This document shows, piece by piece, positions 31,101 to 37,637 of a stretch of 41,915 bases of DNA. The stretch lies in IMG/VR virus record IMGVR_UViG_3300045806_000011, positions 1 through 41,915 of that record; one strand, 5' to 3'. The notes under the pieces are model-generated. The model saw only the letters and a program-made list of their open reading frames with translations, was not told the DNA's origin and ran no database searches. The stretch's first letter is position 1. Each line of letters opens with the position of its first letter. The translations under genes and the position numbers were made by a program. The stretch comes from a virus.

Positions 31101-32575
31101 GTGTTGGCGTGAATATGCAGCGGTATTTGCGCGCCATGCACCATCTGGACGCGCCGTGGCGTCCTGGCGATCTGGAGCAGCGCAACGGACGCGGCGAGCG
31201 GCAGGGCAACGAGTGGAATACCGTCCTTGAATATCGCTACGTCACCGAGGGCATCGACGGGCGCCGCTGGCAGGTTTTGACCAGCAAGGACAAGTTTATC
31301 AAGCAGTTCATCGGCGCCTTCAACGACGATAGCGGCAAGCGCATCGGCAACATCGAGGGGGATGCGGCGGATATCTCCGACGACGAGGATATCATGCAGA
31401 CGCTTTCCGCAGCGGCCGGCGATCCTCGCATCATGTTGCGCGCTAAATACAAGGCCGACGTTGAGCGGATGGAGCGCCGCGAGCGGATGCACACAGTCGG
31501 TCAGGCCGAGGCTGTCCAGCGGGCACGGCAACTGCGGAGTAACCTGGAGCACTATTCGGCCAGTGCCGATCGTATTGGCGGGCTGGCGAAGATATGGGCG
31601 GCGTCCGTTGACCGCATGGAAGCGGCGGCGCGCGAGGCAAAGGATACACACCGCTGGTATGAGGCAACGGTTGACGGCAAGGAGTTGCGCCTCGGTGCCG
31701 AAATCCAAGAGGCGATTGACGCCAAGGTTCGCGGCTTGGTTCGCGGCGAGGAAACAGAGATCGCCACGGTTGGCGGCTTCAAGGTCATTGCCGATTGGCG
31801 GTCGCGGTATGCGGCGGAACCGAACTACAGCGTTGCCGATGCCGACGGGAACGATGTCGCCCCGCTCACCGGGCCGGGCATCAGGTTCATCGCCAATGCC
31901 TTGAACCGACTTCGCGGAGAAAGCGAGAATTACATTCAGATGGCGAGCGAGGCGAAGGCGTCAATCCCGGCGATGGACGCGGCCGGCAAGCAGGATTTCC
32001 CGCAGCAGGGCAAATTGGACAAACTTCGTCAGCAATTCAGCCGCCTGGAAAGCGACCTCCAATCAAACCCGATCCCGCCGCCATCTTGGCTGCGGCACGG
32101 AGCGGCGATCGACAGCGACATCTACGTTGACGGAAAGCCGCGCACGGTGCGTGGGCACCGGATGGATGACGATTACTATCTCGTCACCGACGAAGGCGAA
32201 GTGCCGTATATGGACGCCAAGGACGTGAACGGCCTGCCGATCTACGAGGCGCACCCGGCGCCGGAAGGCGTGGAACAGATGCGGTTCCGGCGCGACTTCG
32301 GAGAAGATGACGGCGGCACGGCGCTTCGCGACGACGTTGCCTTCGCTGTTCGGTTGAGTAGCGATCATTCTACCCACGAGTTCGAGCGCGGATATGAAGC
32401 CAAGCCCGAAGACGCCGTGGAGTCCGAGTATCGGAAGGGGCGCCATTGGGTAAGGGTTGCGCCGCCGAAGGGGGAGAAGTGGAGCCGCGATCAGGCGATA
32501 GATGCTGCGATCCGTGATGCGTTCCCGAAAGAGAAGGCGGCCAAGAAACCAAATCCTAGCCCCGCACCAAAATAA
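22124..32575 (+). CDS. Giant polyvalent protein: ART, N6-methylase-like and SNF2-like helicase (DarB-like)
   Basis: About 3,483 residues; GTG 22121 is an alternative start. N-terminal 1-700: virion-protein-like segments (PYHETFSNESQWA near 121) and a duplicated module (GPWTEAGKNDAGEMVYKNPD near 553, PGWSYVGDNEDGQKVYKDQR near 650). About 1140-1445: ADP-ribosyltransferase of the polyvalent type (VYHGTPHDVDRFS, FGYGLYFAEN, ASEALHAAGVKGIRYFDAGS). About 1487-1680: low-complexity linker. About 1690-1900: methylase with VLEPSMGIGNFFG and an NPPF-like GNWPF. About 2450-3050: helicase with Walker A HEVGTGKT, DEAH, TGTP and QRNGRGERQGN. Such proteins (for example P1 DarB) enter with phage DNA and counter host restriction. 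Two other genes overlap the linker. Confidence 0.85.
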   Translation: MPLDFTDLIPDAADDEETGRKSSFTRNQAWTKPGPRSFTTKLPPEQEAKFQAWVKDNKVPFEDGETADYDMRGYWKASQDKTDWKRMQKAGMIPADLDPAGTKVDPNDGKPHYPDYWKTPYHETFSNESQWAVKDKAPKWTDDDKLVTPDGKVVFDDRARKPEPSAPLSFDDLVPQKKAAPPALVPDTPGAASAPPAPPGAQPSGPDMLTRATNAIFGDPTKGPQPDALTRIGNAAVSGARDAWSASGQPNPETVAANANADRDFPTLAPAIHGLNYLYDQSGRPLSAAFRGAQAGVAQLGTELGSPALGRDLAALPESLPDLSRPGAEPPRPGTSLTAPARPPEPGVAPGAGPGPTPPAPAPAPLTFALPAPEPKPAAPPAEAPAAPTNRVTYFDQSQGEYATGTLKGMRPDGMAVVDRGTGVYIFVHPGSIIDQHEAAAPAERPTSAAPSAGPTPAAETQTATLPPLTPDEAPVAPSKTIDLGGKSPSDTLKDGKNPLEPFFPRAPTADNPLTVAEIEQARVAAQAHVDAEAKNARATLDGDKPNPSTAHGGPWTEAGKNDAGEMVYKNPDGRHAVFENGIPWAEAPGTSDDKRKKRYQIGPEGKAEQPTQTADKPAATEQPSPVTTDAAKKPKKKPGTTGATSVDAPGWSYVGDNEDGQKVYKDQRGVHSYVKDGMRITEPVSMKPGASGMEISVPDADSKPTEFRVAPEKVVRSASQIAAEDGVPYHEAQKIRDAEAAEAEKPVESKVETDERDPDGHTTRPWTAKDKEDAAGLVKAYADHPAVERVRNAVEAGAPVLDIAGKGNPFTPWEVRALAENGGWKAKPKDEAPADRTFTLDPAKLTDELAGATGFSREAVAHARQTLVDHGGDVPKTLGYLDAGYLNGKMPIGKEAAQVIRAMKPSMADTTPDQIKPSDKPAGENQAGGETKAAEPKRAAPKQEATRPARTGDARPSYWMNEGEVDENIDRFKNHPLLGQVTNWLGAYRDAVNENSDGWAHFGASVAKPLMGLIHQSDPRNSNYWTKHGGTIEATEAEIKAAIAPIKAFATKHNLNVPAAPIAEAKGKKPRAKRTPTPTIQKIADTHGVDTDGLTTEQILDDVVASAPEAAIKAEVEALVADAETEMEAAEDEAREWIVYHGTPHDVDRFSLDKIGTGEGNQAFGYGLYFAENEGVARSYRDQLSGAMTPENAAAYRAASDQYADARREAEGLEDLMVHHSLNKGMSPDPGWGTLGMEHHPDVIKLFQPKLDALLAKQDAATKAMDAAMSAPRASGNLYTVRIAVKPEEMLDWDSTLKNQPDQVRENLKKVGIGLPIGGEWEEDRPGTWSYRDKDGKPLARVRRSQSGKYWASGGKTETGAYSLDEAKETAVALSRALIEGDDQTGAQIYHEVVNNIGLIREGAAQKASEALHAAGVKGIRYFDAGSRRDAEGTRNVVIFNPDDIEITHRNGEPVKPHAPTAAETKELTPEPAITDIYPRPQDLTPEAEADEFQQNQDDEDAQQRDGGGEEPGAAGAHTGEVPEGRGEVRGGGGVDGRGGSQSGAGQKQLGRVKKPQGVEDGRGDGPVSGGVGEQGSGKTGTSGVGAGKSARKRPNQALESSSAEDAAPTGRGEDDAKVRDGAGTQAVSGDAAVHQGGDASNGRGRAGDEGVASDGTGSRGPKPATIRPNFHVDDPERLIGGTPKVRFARNRAALEALEAIEQDQRDPTPEELEAMAGYIGWGSFGQDLFQGTFERQMSRPGWDAEGKWLREQLGKEAWESAQRSIINAHYTDPPTVMAMWDMVRQMGFKGGRVLEPSMGIGNFFGMMPRDLMAKSTLTGIELDRVTGAMAKHLYPDAGIHIKGYQDSKTPDNFYDLVIGNWPFAAGSPPDRRYDKLSPTLHDYFFLKALDQTRPGGLVVGITSSGTMDKAGRAARLEMAKKGELLAAFRLPSGAFEKYAGTSVVTDIIILRKRAEPAANVTEEPWINATDMDTPYGQAIRVNDYFQNRPDAVLGQLDFGHGTTQGRAGMIVHRPDNLLTRLQGLAARLPEDGYQPVIRGKEPRFLINNTTDRQGSVTIGDDGKLYQVQGERLALLEDVHKGMKAGTAKIQKAREDQVRRMVGMRKAYGALIDAERDGKPEAETLRKALAKQYGEFKDQHGTIGESDGLKVLRLIKDPAHPALQSLERPDGEPSRILTEPTIRSKRSLDKPSVAEAYVLARNEQANFDMDRVAELAKTTREKAEAHLLETGAVLRAPGSSFEPADIYLSGNVRRKLLEAKEALANGEDMQASIDALTKALPPTVPYYQVEAKLGAPWVGDAAYKAFIGDLLGLSPEDRNDIHVRFAGSRWKVTFAAQYLNHKPEATSVWGHHKYPFNKLIMAAMGNNVVQIKSKNDDGDNVFDPKLTEEVNAKIQALREKFQDWAWQDPERKIAFEAAYNDVMNAIAKPQFDGSFMDMSGMALRRGDDPFSLRRHQINAIWRGVIQGRGLFAHEVGTGKTYTMGGIAVEGRRYGVFRKPLIFAHNANSASVAKEIGDMYPGGKFLYIDNLAPDVIATTLHRIANEDWDAVVMPHSLIDRMALTRETLHELAAEQIAELENEAIEAAKEDGINLTPQMMDDDEAMKKVRSVTAKQLVKQRQNILDNIEKQGNRSSKEGAVSFEKLGVDAIVVDEAHEFKKPPIATRMQLKGLNTQTSNRSIALNFLTQYVKKQNAGKGVYLFTGTPVTNSLNEIFNMSRYFMDDRMGQSGIKDWDTWFNTFADAMTDVELTAAGTYEPVKRLSAFVNVDELVRMMSEYTDVVQAKEMPEFVPRATKSGKTLASPDLTPDEMDYLTNGRMENPEGRPYKKVVTDVGEMSPDQKDILATLRERSEYFKNASRKERKEMMLKGDERTPIRVETDAANASLDARMYDEEAPDFDGGKATRVVKNVMKHYAEDKAAQVIFVDRGDNPGVRSNFVLMQDLIKKLVDGGVPRGEIAIVGGGMDAKKKKEVADAMNSGKIRVVIGKSSTLGVGVNMQRYLRAMHHLDAPWRPGDLEQRNGRGERQGNEWNTVLEYRYVTEGIDGRRWQVLTSKDKFIKQFIGAFNDDSGKRIGNIEGDAADISDDEDIMQTLSAAAGDPRIMLRAKYKADVERMERRERMHTVGQAEAVQRARQLRSNLEHYSASADRIGGLAKIWAASVDRMEAAAREAKDTHRWYEATVDGKELRLGAEIQEAIDAKVRGLVRGEETEIATVGGFKVIADWRSRYAAEPNYSVADADGNDVAPLTGPGIRFIANALNRLRGESENYIQMASEAKASIPAMDAAGKQDFPQQGKLDKLRQQFSRLESDLQSNPIPPPSWLRHGAAIDSDIYVDGKPRTVRGHRMDDDYYLVTDEGEVPYMDAKDVNGLPIYEAHPAPEGVEQMRFRRDFGEDDGGTALRDDVAFAVRLSSDHSTHEFERGYEAKPEDAVESEYRKGRHWVRVAPPKGEKWSRDQAIDAAIRDAFPKEKAAKKPNPSPAPK
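26598..26786 (+). CDS. Overprinted small basic protein inside the giant gene (62 aa)
   Basis: In a different frame from the giant gene, ATG 26598 to TAA 26786 encodes a normal-looking helical basic protein (MSFNRTKTMKMHNNAMAAAK, then ALPEHIQAKFRKVAEKSAA). By hand count, 56 of 62 codons end in G or C, while the giant frame over the same bases has only 25 of 63, so this frame looks like the older or stronger coding one. In the giant protein the same bases make a Gly/Asp/Gln-rich linker. The ribosome site is weak (CCGGAAGCCG). No family is recognised. Confidence 0.7.
   Translation: MSFNRTKTMKMHNNAMAAAKNPALPEHIQAKFRKVAEKSAAAVGLMDAVDRKVARDKSNSDV
26808..27164 (+). CDS. Second overprinted protein inside the giant gene (118 aa)
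   Basis: ATG 26808 lies 21 bases after the previous stop in the same frame, preceded by the G-rich ribosome-site-like AGGGGGTTGAGG (26796-26807). The product is an ordinary helical protein (DPSVVAWVNREAAKLAHQGW, SDLIKHWSRHRPKMLHQL, AMRQYIKAGMPPTDADEQAT). About 90 of 118 codons end in G or C by hand count. It ends at 27164, almost exactly where the methylase part of the giant protein becomes recognisable. Function unknown. It is either a real nested gene or an ancestral gene that the giant frame now reads through. Confidence 0.75.
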   Translation: MAEAMDPSVVAWVNREAAKLAHQGWVPGSPRESDLIKHWSRHRPKMLHQLDAAKMTQKFAMVLEHKQYQAMRQYIKAGMPPTDADEQATKEWLLMEPEAEDQSPQPFGRISTLTTPND

Positions 32576-32579
32576 CCGC

Positions 32580-32655
32580 TATACTCCCCACACACCCAAC
32601 CGGCTGGTGACGACGCCGGGCATAGCCTCACCTCCCCATCCGGTGAAACATGCCC
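32580..32655 (+). promoter_or_regulatory. Promoter plus leader, copy 4 (before the second polyvalent gene)
   Basis: TATACT (32580-32585) is the -10; no good -35 is visible. Stem 1 pairs CCGGC 32600-32604 with GCCGG 32615-32619. Stem 2 pairs GGGCAT 32618-32623 with ATGCCC 32650-32655, and the ATG is the gene's start. GGTGA (32642-32646) is a ribosome site inside the loop. The stems overlap at 32618-32619, as in the other copies. Confidence 0.65.
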
Positions 32656-35391
32656 GCGCTCACTTTCGACGACATGGTATCCCGCTGGAAAGCCCGAGGT
32701 TACTCGGATGCCGGCGCGCGTGGCATGGCCGACAACATGACCCGCGAGTCCGGCGGCGATCCTGGCGTCATCGGTGACAACGGATCATCCCTCGGCCTGT
32801 TCCAGCATCACGGCCCACGCAAGGCGGCACTCGAAGCCTACGCCAAGGAGCGCGGCAAGCCCGCGACCGACCCGGATGTGCAGATCGACTTCGCTGACCG
32901 GGAATTGCGGACGCAATACCCGAAACTCCGCGCGCAACTGGCGACGTCGGACAACCGCGGCGCATCCGAGGATGCGTTCAAACGCACGTTCGAACGGCCG
33001 GCATCCATCATGTGGGAGAACAACCCCCGCACTGCTACGGACAAATACCGGTTCTCCGACTATGCGCTGAACGAGCACGCCAAGCGCAAGAATACCGACA
33101 TCCTCTACATGCCGCCGCAGGACTATTTGGACCTGTCGCCGGAACTGGAGGGTAAGCCGTTCGAATCCCCGTCCGGGCGGTCCATCAAGGCATCCGTGGA
33201 CCGCGGCGACGAGATCGAGAGCATCCCGACGCTCACCGTGGACAATGGCAAGGTCACGGAGCAGGACGGCCGGCACCGGGCGCTATTGGCTCAGGAACAC
33301 GGCATCGACGCGATCCCGGTTGCCGTGAAGGGCGAGGTGCCCAACGAGATCGAGGGCATGTCCGGCAAGGTGGTGCCGCAACCGAAGTCGCTGTGGCGGC
33401 GCGCGGCGGATATGGTTGTCCCGAGTGCCGAAGCGGCGGAACCTGCCAACCCCTACGCGGCATTCGCTTCCCCGGTTGATGGTGAGGCGCCGAAGCCGGC
33501 CGACAACCCGTATGCGGCGTTCGCCGCGCCGGTTGATGGCGAGAATCCGGCGGAAGCGAAGGCGGAACCGGACAAATCCGCCGGATCTGGCGCCCCCAAC
33601 GATCCAGCGTTGCCCTACCCCGACGAGCCGGGCGTGCATCGCGGCTCCATTATGCCATTCGCATCTGATGACAAGGGCGACGTCATCAAGAGCACCGAAG
33701 GGTGGACCGCCGGGCTTCCCAAACTCTACATGCCTGAGATGTTCCGCGCCCCGATCCGTGGTGCGGTGGCGGGCGGACAAGAGGCGCTTGGCGAGCGTCC
33801 GGTAGATGATCCAGCAGTCCGATCCGACATCTTTGCTGCCGCATCATTCGGTGCAGGCGCAGCGCCCGCTGGCATCGTCAAGGAGGTTGTAGCCAAGGGC
33901 GGCGAGTTCCGCCCGATGTATGAGTTCGTGTCGCGCGTTGTCGGCGGCGACATCTCGAAGAACGACGCGGCGCTCCGCATCGTGGCGCGCATGGAACAGG
34001 ACGCCAAGGCGGGCGGCCCGACCGCGCAAGACATGCTCGACCTCATGAACGCCACGCCGGACAAGCCTCTCGTGCTTGGCGACGTCGTTGGCGAGAACGG
34101 GCTTGCCTACCTCGGGAAACTCGGCCGGTCGCCTGGAGAAAGCCGGGAGATCATCACCAAAGGCCTGAATGACCGCGATATGGGCGCCGGCACGCGGCTG
34201 GCGGGGGATGTGGACAAGTCAATCGCGACGGGTTCGGCGGACACCGTATCGCAAGAACTGATCCAGTTACGGAAGAAAGCCGCCCGCCCATTCTACGACG
34301 CGGCATATGAGCGTCATCCAATCAATCCCGATGAGATGAAGCCTGAAGGCTCTATCGGCTCCATGCTGACCCGTCCGTCGATGCGCTCCGGCATGGCGAA
34401 CGCGCGGAAGATCGCGGCAGAGGAAGGTGTCGATGTGGGTGCGCTTGGCATCGATCTGGATGCCGAAGGGGTGCCGTTTTACAGCAAGGTTCCGACCTGG
34501 CGGACGCTCGATTACGTCAAGCGCGGGCTTGATGATGTGGTCGAGCAATACCGCGACAAGACGACCGGAAAACTGGTCTTGGACACCTATGGGAACGCGG
34601 CGCAGTCAACGCGAGGCGCCTACAGAGACGTTCTGCGCAATCTCAATCCTGATTACGCCAAGGCGCTTGACGCCTATTCGGGGCCGAGCGCGTCGAAGGA
34701 CGCGATGAAGGCGGGGCAAGACTTCCTTCGCCGCCGGCCGGAAGAGATTTCCCGCCGGATCAGCGAACTCTCTCCAGGCGACAAGGAGTTTTACAAGCTC
34801 GGCGCAGCGGACGCGCTACGAACCGCGCTGGCAAAAAAGAGCGTCGGAGCCGACGAGACGAAGGCGATCATCAACAGCCAATACATGCGCGACCAACTCC
34901 GCCCGCTATTCGACAACAACGACGCCTATGAGCGGTTCGTGAAGTCGGTCGAGGCCGAGGGGCGGATGTTCGGCACGCGGTATAGCGCGCTGGGCAATTC
35001 ACGCACGGCGGCGCGTGAGGCGGAAGATCAGTCGCCGGAGGTAGCCGCCCTCGCCAATGCCGCCCGCGGCGCTGGCGCGGCGCTGTCCCATAACCCGCTC
35101 AATGCGATCTGGAGTGCGCTGAAGGCCGGCGAGTCCCTGAATGCGCTGCGCAACCCCGCGATTAACGCGGATGCGGCGCGGCTGATGATGTCGCCGCTCA
35201 ACACACCAGCGACGGCGGGACGGCTGAACGCGCTGAAGGACTTTATGAACACCCTGCCGACGACGCGAAACTATTTGGCGCGGTATGCGGGGCCTTCGTC
35301 GGCAATGTCAACGCCAGCAACCGCAATAGCGGGCAACGCCTTGGCTGGGCGCAATTCCAATATGACGCCTTGGCCTGGGAGCAACCAATGA
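32650..35391 (+). CDS. Second polyvalent protein: tail-lysozyme-like plus ParB-like domains
   Basis: The 913-residue protein begins with a phage tail-lysozyme-like domain: NMTRESGGDPGVIGDNGSSL and GLFQHHG at 29-55, with Glu33 in the expected catalytic position. Residues about 155-235 form a ParB-like fold (SIPTLTVDNGKVTEQDGRHR, ALLAQEHGIDAIPVAVKGE). Residues 267-300 hold a duplicated NPYAAFA(S/A)PVDGE linker. The remaining 600 residues are helical with no recognised fold. Such composite proteins, packaged and ejected, could open peptidoglycan and act on DNA in the new host. It is transcribed from its own conserved leader. Confidence 0.75.
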   Translation: MPALTFDDMVSRWKARGYSDAGARGMADNMTRESGGDPGVIGDNGSSLGLFQHHGPRKAALEAYAKERGKPATDPDVQIDFADRELRTQYPKLRAQLATSDNRGASEDAFKRTFERPASIMWENNPRTATDKYRFSDYALNEHAKRKNTDILYMPPQDYLDLSPELEGKPFESPSGRSIKASVDRGDEIESIPTLTVDNGKVTEQDGRHRALLAQEHGIDAIPVAVKGEVPNEIEGMSGKVVPQPKSLWRRAADMVVPSAEAAEPANPYAAFASPVDGEAPKPADNPYAAFAAPVDGENPAEAKAEPDKSAGSGAPNDPALPYPDEPGVHRGSIMPFASDDKGDVIKSTEGWTAGLPKLYMPEMFRAPIRGAVAGGQEALGERPVDDPAVRSDIFAAASFGAGAAPAGIVKEVVAKGGEFRPMYEFVSRVVGGDISKNDAALRIVARMEQDAKAGGPTAQDMLDLMNATPDKPLVLGDVVGENGLAYLGKLGRSPGESREIITKGLNDRDMGAGTRLAGDVDKSIATGSADTVSQELIQLRKKAARPFYDAAYERHPINPDEMKPEGSIGSMLTRPSMRSGMANARKIAAEEGVDVGALGIDLDAEGVPFYSKVPTWRTLDYVKRGLDDVVEQYRDKTTGKLVLDTYGNAAQSTRGAYRDVLRNLNPDYAKALDAYSGPSASKDAMKAGQDFLRRRPEEISRRISELSPGDKEFYKLGAADALRTALAKKSVGADETKAIINSQYMRDQLRPLFDNNDAYERFVKSVEAEGRMFGTRYSALGNSRTAAREAEDQSPEVAALANAARGAGAALSHNPLNAIWSALKAGESLNALRNPAINADAARLMMSPLNTPATAGRLNALKDFMNTLPTTRNYLARYAGPSSAMSTPATAIAGNALAGRNSNMTPWPGSNQ

Positions 35392-35540
35392 CGACGGCAC
35401 AGCACGCGGGCGAAGTCCGCCACGATCATGTCAACGAGACGAAAGACAGGCTTCATGCCGAGACCGATCGCGATGGCGCCGGGTGCGGCGACAATCAGCA
35501 TAGCCACCCAATTCGGCCAAATCATAGAGCCATTCCATCC

Positions 35541-35918
35541 ATGTATTCGACCCGCATCATAATTGAAGCCGTCCCGCCTGACGAGATGCGCCTACCGGCG
35601 TATCGACAGGAGGGCTTTGGCGACTGGTATGTGGAACCTGGGACTGGTGACATCCGGATCAAAATAGCCGCAGCCGATGTATGGGATCAAGAAGAAGCGT
35701 TCTTGGTGGCCCTTCACGAATTGATCGAGGCCCGGTTGTGCAGCAAATCGGGCGTCGTCCAGGGCGCGGTGGACAACTTCGATGCGGCGTTCACTGGCGA
35801 GGGCGAGCCGGGTGATGATCCGGCTGCGCCGTATCGGGTGCAGCACCGGCAGGCGTGCATGGTCGAGCACATGATGGCGCTGTTTCTTGGGATTACGGAT
35901 TACGGGAGGGTTGAGTGA
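35541..35918 (+). CDS. Zincin-like small protein with HELIEA motif (125 aa)
   Basis: ATG 35541 gives MYSTRIIIEAVPPDEMRLPA and a beta-rich N-terminus, then EEAFLVALHELIEARLCSKS, a HExxE-like helix that could bind zinc, and later AACMVEHMMALFLGI-like His-bearing text near the end. The frame is open upstream to ATG 35388, but residues encoded there are His/Asp/Arg-rich and atypical, so the shorter start is preferred. A protease or a metal-binding regulator is possible; no activity is proven. The stop overlaps the GTG/ATG region of the ATP-grasp gene (35915-35918). Confidence 0.65.
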   Translation: MYSTRIIIEAVPPDEMRLPAYRQEGFGDWYVEPGTGDIRIKIAAADVWDQEEAFLVALHELIEARLCSKSGVVQGAVDNFDAAFTGEGEPGDDPAAPYRVQHRQACMVEHMMALFLGITDYGRVE

Positions 35919-37240
35919 AAGTTCTGATTCTGGATAGCGACCACGTGGGCCTCGACTTCGCTATGCGCGCGGTCGCATCCGGGCATCAGGTCAAACTCTT
36001 CCGCTATTCCAAGAAGCCGACACGCTACGGCGAGGGCTTCAATGGCATCGAACTGGTGGACGAATGGAAGCCTCACATGGCTTGGGCCAAGGACGGCCTG
36101 ATCTTCGTGACGTCAAACAACCGATACCTGACGGAGATCGACCGCTACCGCGAGTTCGGATACAAGAATATCTTCGGCCCGACCGTTGCGTCCGCCCGGC
36201 TGGAGATCAACCGCGAGGCTGGCATGAACGCCATGCGGACGATCGGAATTGAGGTTCCGCCGTTCGAGACCTTCGATAGTCTGGAGGCGGCCGAGACGTT
36301 CGCGCGCAAGTCCGACCGCGCGTGGGTCTTCAAACCGATGGGCGACGAAGAGGACAAATCGCTGACCTACGTGTCCAGCGATCCCGCCGACTTGGTGGGG
36401 TGGCTCCGTCGGCAGATCGGCCTTGGAAAGAAGCTCAAGGGCAAGGCGATGCTTCAGGAGAAGGTGGACCGCCTGGCGGAGATTGGCGTTTCGGGTTGGA
36501 TGGGTCCGGAAGGCTTTCTTCCGGGGCGCTACCAGTCCTGCTACGAACACAAGCCTCTCATGTCGGGTGACATCGGCCCGGCGACCGGCGAGCAAGGCAC
36601 CGTCATGCAATATTGCGAGACTGACAAACTCGCAACCGACATGCTCTTGCCTCTCGAGCCGATTCTTCGCACGCTCGGGCACCGCGGGGACTTCTCAGTC
36701 GGCGCGATGGTGGATACCAAGGGAAACGCGCACTTCCTGGAGTTCACCGCGCGCTGCGGATATCCCGCCTGGTGGATACAGGCGGCATCGCATCATGGCG
36801 ACCCGGTGAAGTGGATGAAAGATTTGCTCGATGGCAAGGACTCGCTCCGTGTCTCAAACGACGTTGCTATTGGCGTCGTGATGGCGCAACCGAACTATCC
36901 GTATGACAATGCGCCGCCGGAAATGACCGAAGGCATCCCTATCCATGGCGCCGAAGCCGCGTTGCCGGACATCCGGCTTGTCGAGGCGATGATGGGAAAA
37001 GGCCCCGTGATGGAAAACGGCAAGGTTGTGGATCGCCCGACCTACCAAACTGCCGGCGAATACGTGCTGGTGGCTACGGGCCTCGGCAAAACCGTCACCA
37101 AGGCGCGCGAGAAAGTCTACAAGACCGTCAAGTCTATCCATTTCCCGAACCGGATGTATCGAGACGACATCGGCGAAAAGGTAATCCCCGCGCTGCCGGC
37201 GCTCAAAAAACACGGCTACGCGCTAGATATGAACGCCTAA
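35915..37240 (+). CDS. PurD-like ATP-grasp enzyme
   Basis: The 441-residue protein matches phosphoribosylamine-glycine ligase-type ATP-grasp enzymes. The N-terminal Rossmann-like part (MKVLILDSDHVGLDFAMRAV) is followed by NIFGPTVASARLEINREAGM, the ATP-binding VFKPMGDEEDKSLTYVSSDP near 139-158 and the metal-site region HFLEFTARCGYPAWWIQ near 273-289. Classical PurD has EFNARFGDPE there, so the Asn metal ligand appears replaced by Thr. PurD makes glycinamide ribotide in purine synthesis, but phage homologues may do other amide-forming chemistry. It follows the zincin-like gene with a GTGA overlap and is not near other purine genes. Confidence 0.75.
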   Translation: MKVLILDSDHVGLDFAMRAVASGHQVKLFRYSKKPTRYGEGFNGIELVDEWKPHMAWAKDGLIFVTSNNRYLTEIDRYREFGYKNIFGPTVASARLEINREAGMNAMRTIGIEVPPFETFDSLEAAETFARKSDRAWVFKPMGDEEDKSLTYVSSDPADLVGWLRRQIGLGKKLKGKAMLQEKVDRLAEIGVSGWMGPEGFLPGRYQSCYEHKPLMSGDIGPATGEQGTVMQYCETDKLATDMLLPLEPILRTLGHRGDFSVGAMVDTKGNAHFLEFTARCGYPAWWIQAASHHGDPVKWMKDLLDGKDSLRVSNDVAIGVVMAQPNYPYDNAPPEMTEGIPIHGAEAALPDIRLVEAMMGKGPVMENGKVVDRPTYQTAGEYVLVATGLGKTVTKAREKVYKTVKSIHFPNRMYRDDIGEKVIPALPALKKHGYALDMNA

Positions 37241-37250
37241 AGGAACCCCC

Positions 37251-37637
37251 ATGCGCCGCATCCTCCTATCCCTCGCTCTGGCCCTCGCCACCACGCAAGC
37301 CCAAGCCCAATCCTCCATCCAGTCCCAATCCTCCGTCGCGATCGAAGGCAACCACATCTTCTGCCAAGCGCCGTGCAGCCTCGCAACCGCCGTGGTCACG
37401 TCCGGCACATCGGCGGGTTTCTTCCTGATATTCGATGCTTCGGCGGACCCGGCGAACGGAACCGGGCAGCAGCCGCGCTACTGCTTCCCGATGTCGGCGA
37501 ACTCCGGGAACAACTTCGTGTGGCAGCTTCCGTCACGCTTCCTGAATGGCGTGGTGTTCGTTTTTTCGACGGGCGCGAACTGCACCACAAAGACGGAAAG
37601 CGCGACGGCGTTCTTCACCGCGCAGGTAACGCCGTAG
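37251..37637 (+). CDS. Signal-peptide protein, Cys-containing (128 aa)
   Basis: AAGGAA (37240-37245) precedes ATG 37251. The protein opens with MRRILLSLALALATTQAQAQ, a Sec signal with cleavage after AQA. The mature part has four Cys (IFCQAPC, RYCFP and NCTTKTESATAF) and beta-rich segments, with SRFLNGVVFVFSTG near the C-terminus, found in other phage proteins of unknown function. Cys pairs would suit disulfide formation in the periplasm. No enzyme motif is seen. It lies directly before the collar-domain fibre unit. Confidence 0.7.
   Translation: MRRILLSLALALATTQAQAQSSIQSQSSVAIEGNHIFCQAPCSLATAVVTSGTSAGFFLIFDASADPANGTGQQPRYCFPMSANSGNNFVWQLPSRFLNGVVFVFSTGANCTTKTESATAFFTAQVTP

Noticed and set aside
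35388-35540. N-terminal extension of the zincin-like protein from ATG 35388
   Set aside because: Composition is atypical (His/Asp/Arg-rich) and the protein has a better start at ATG 35541.
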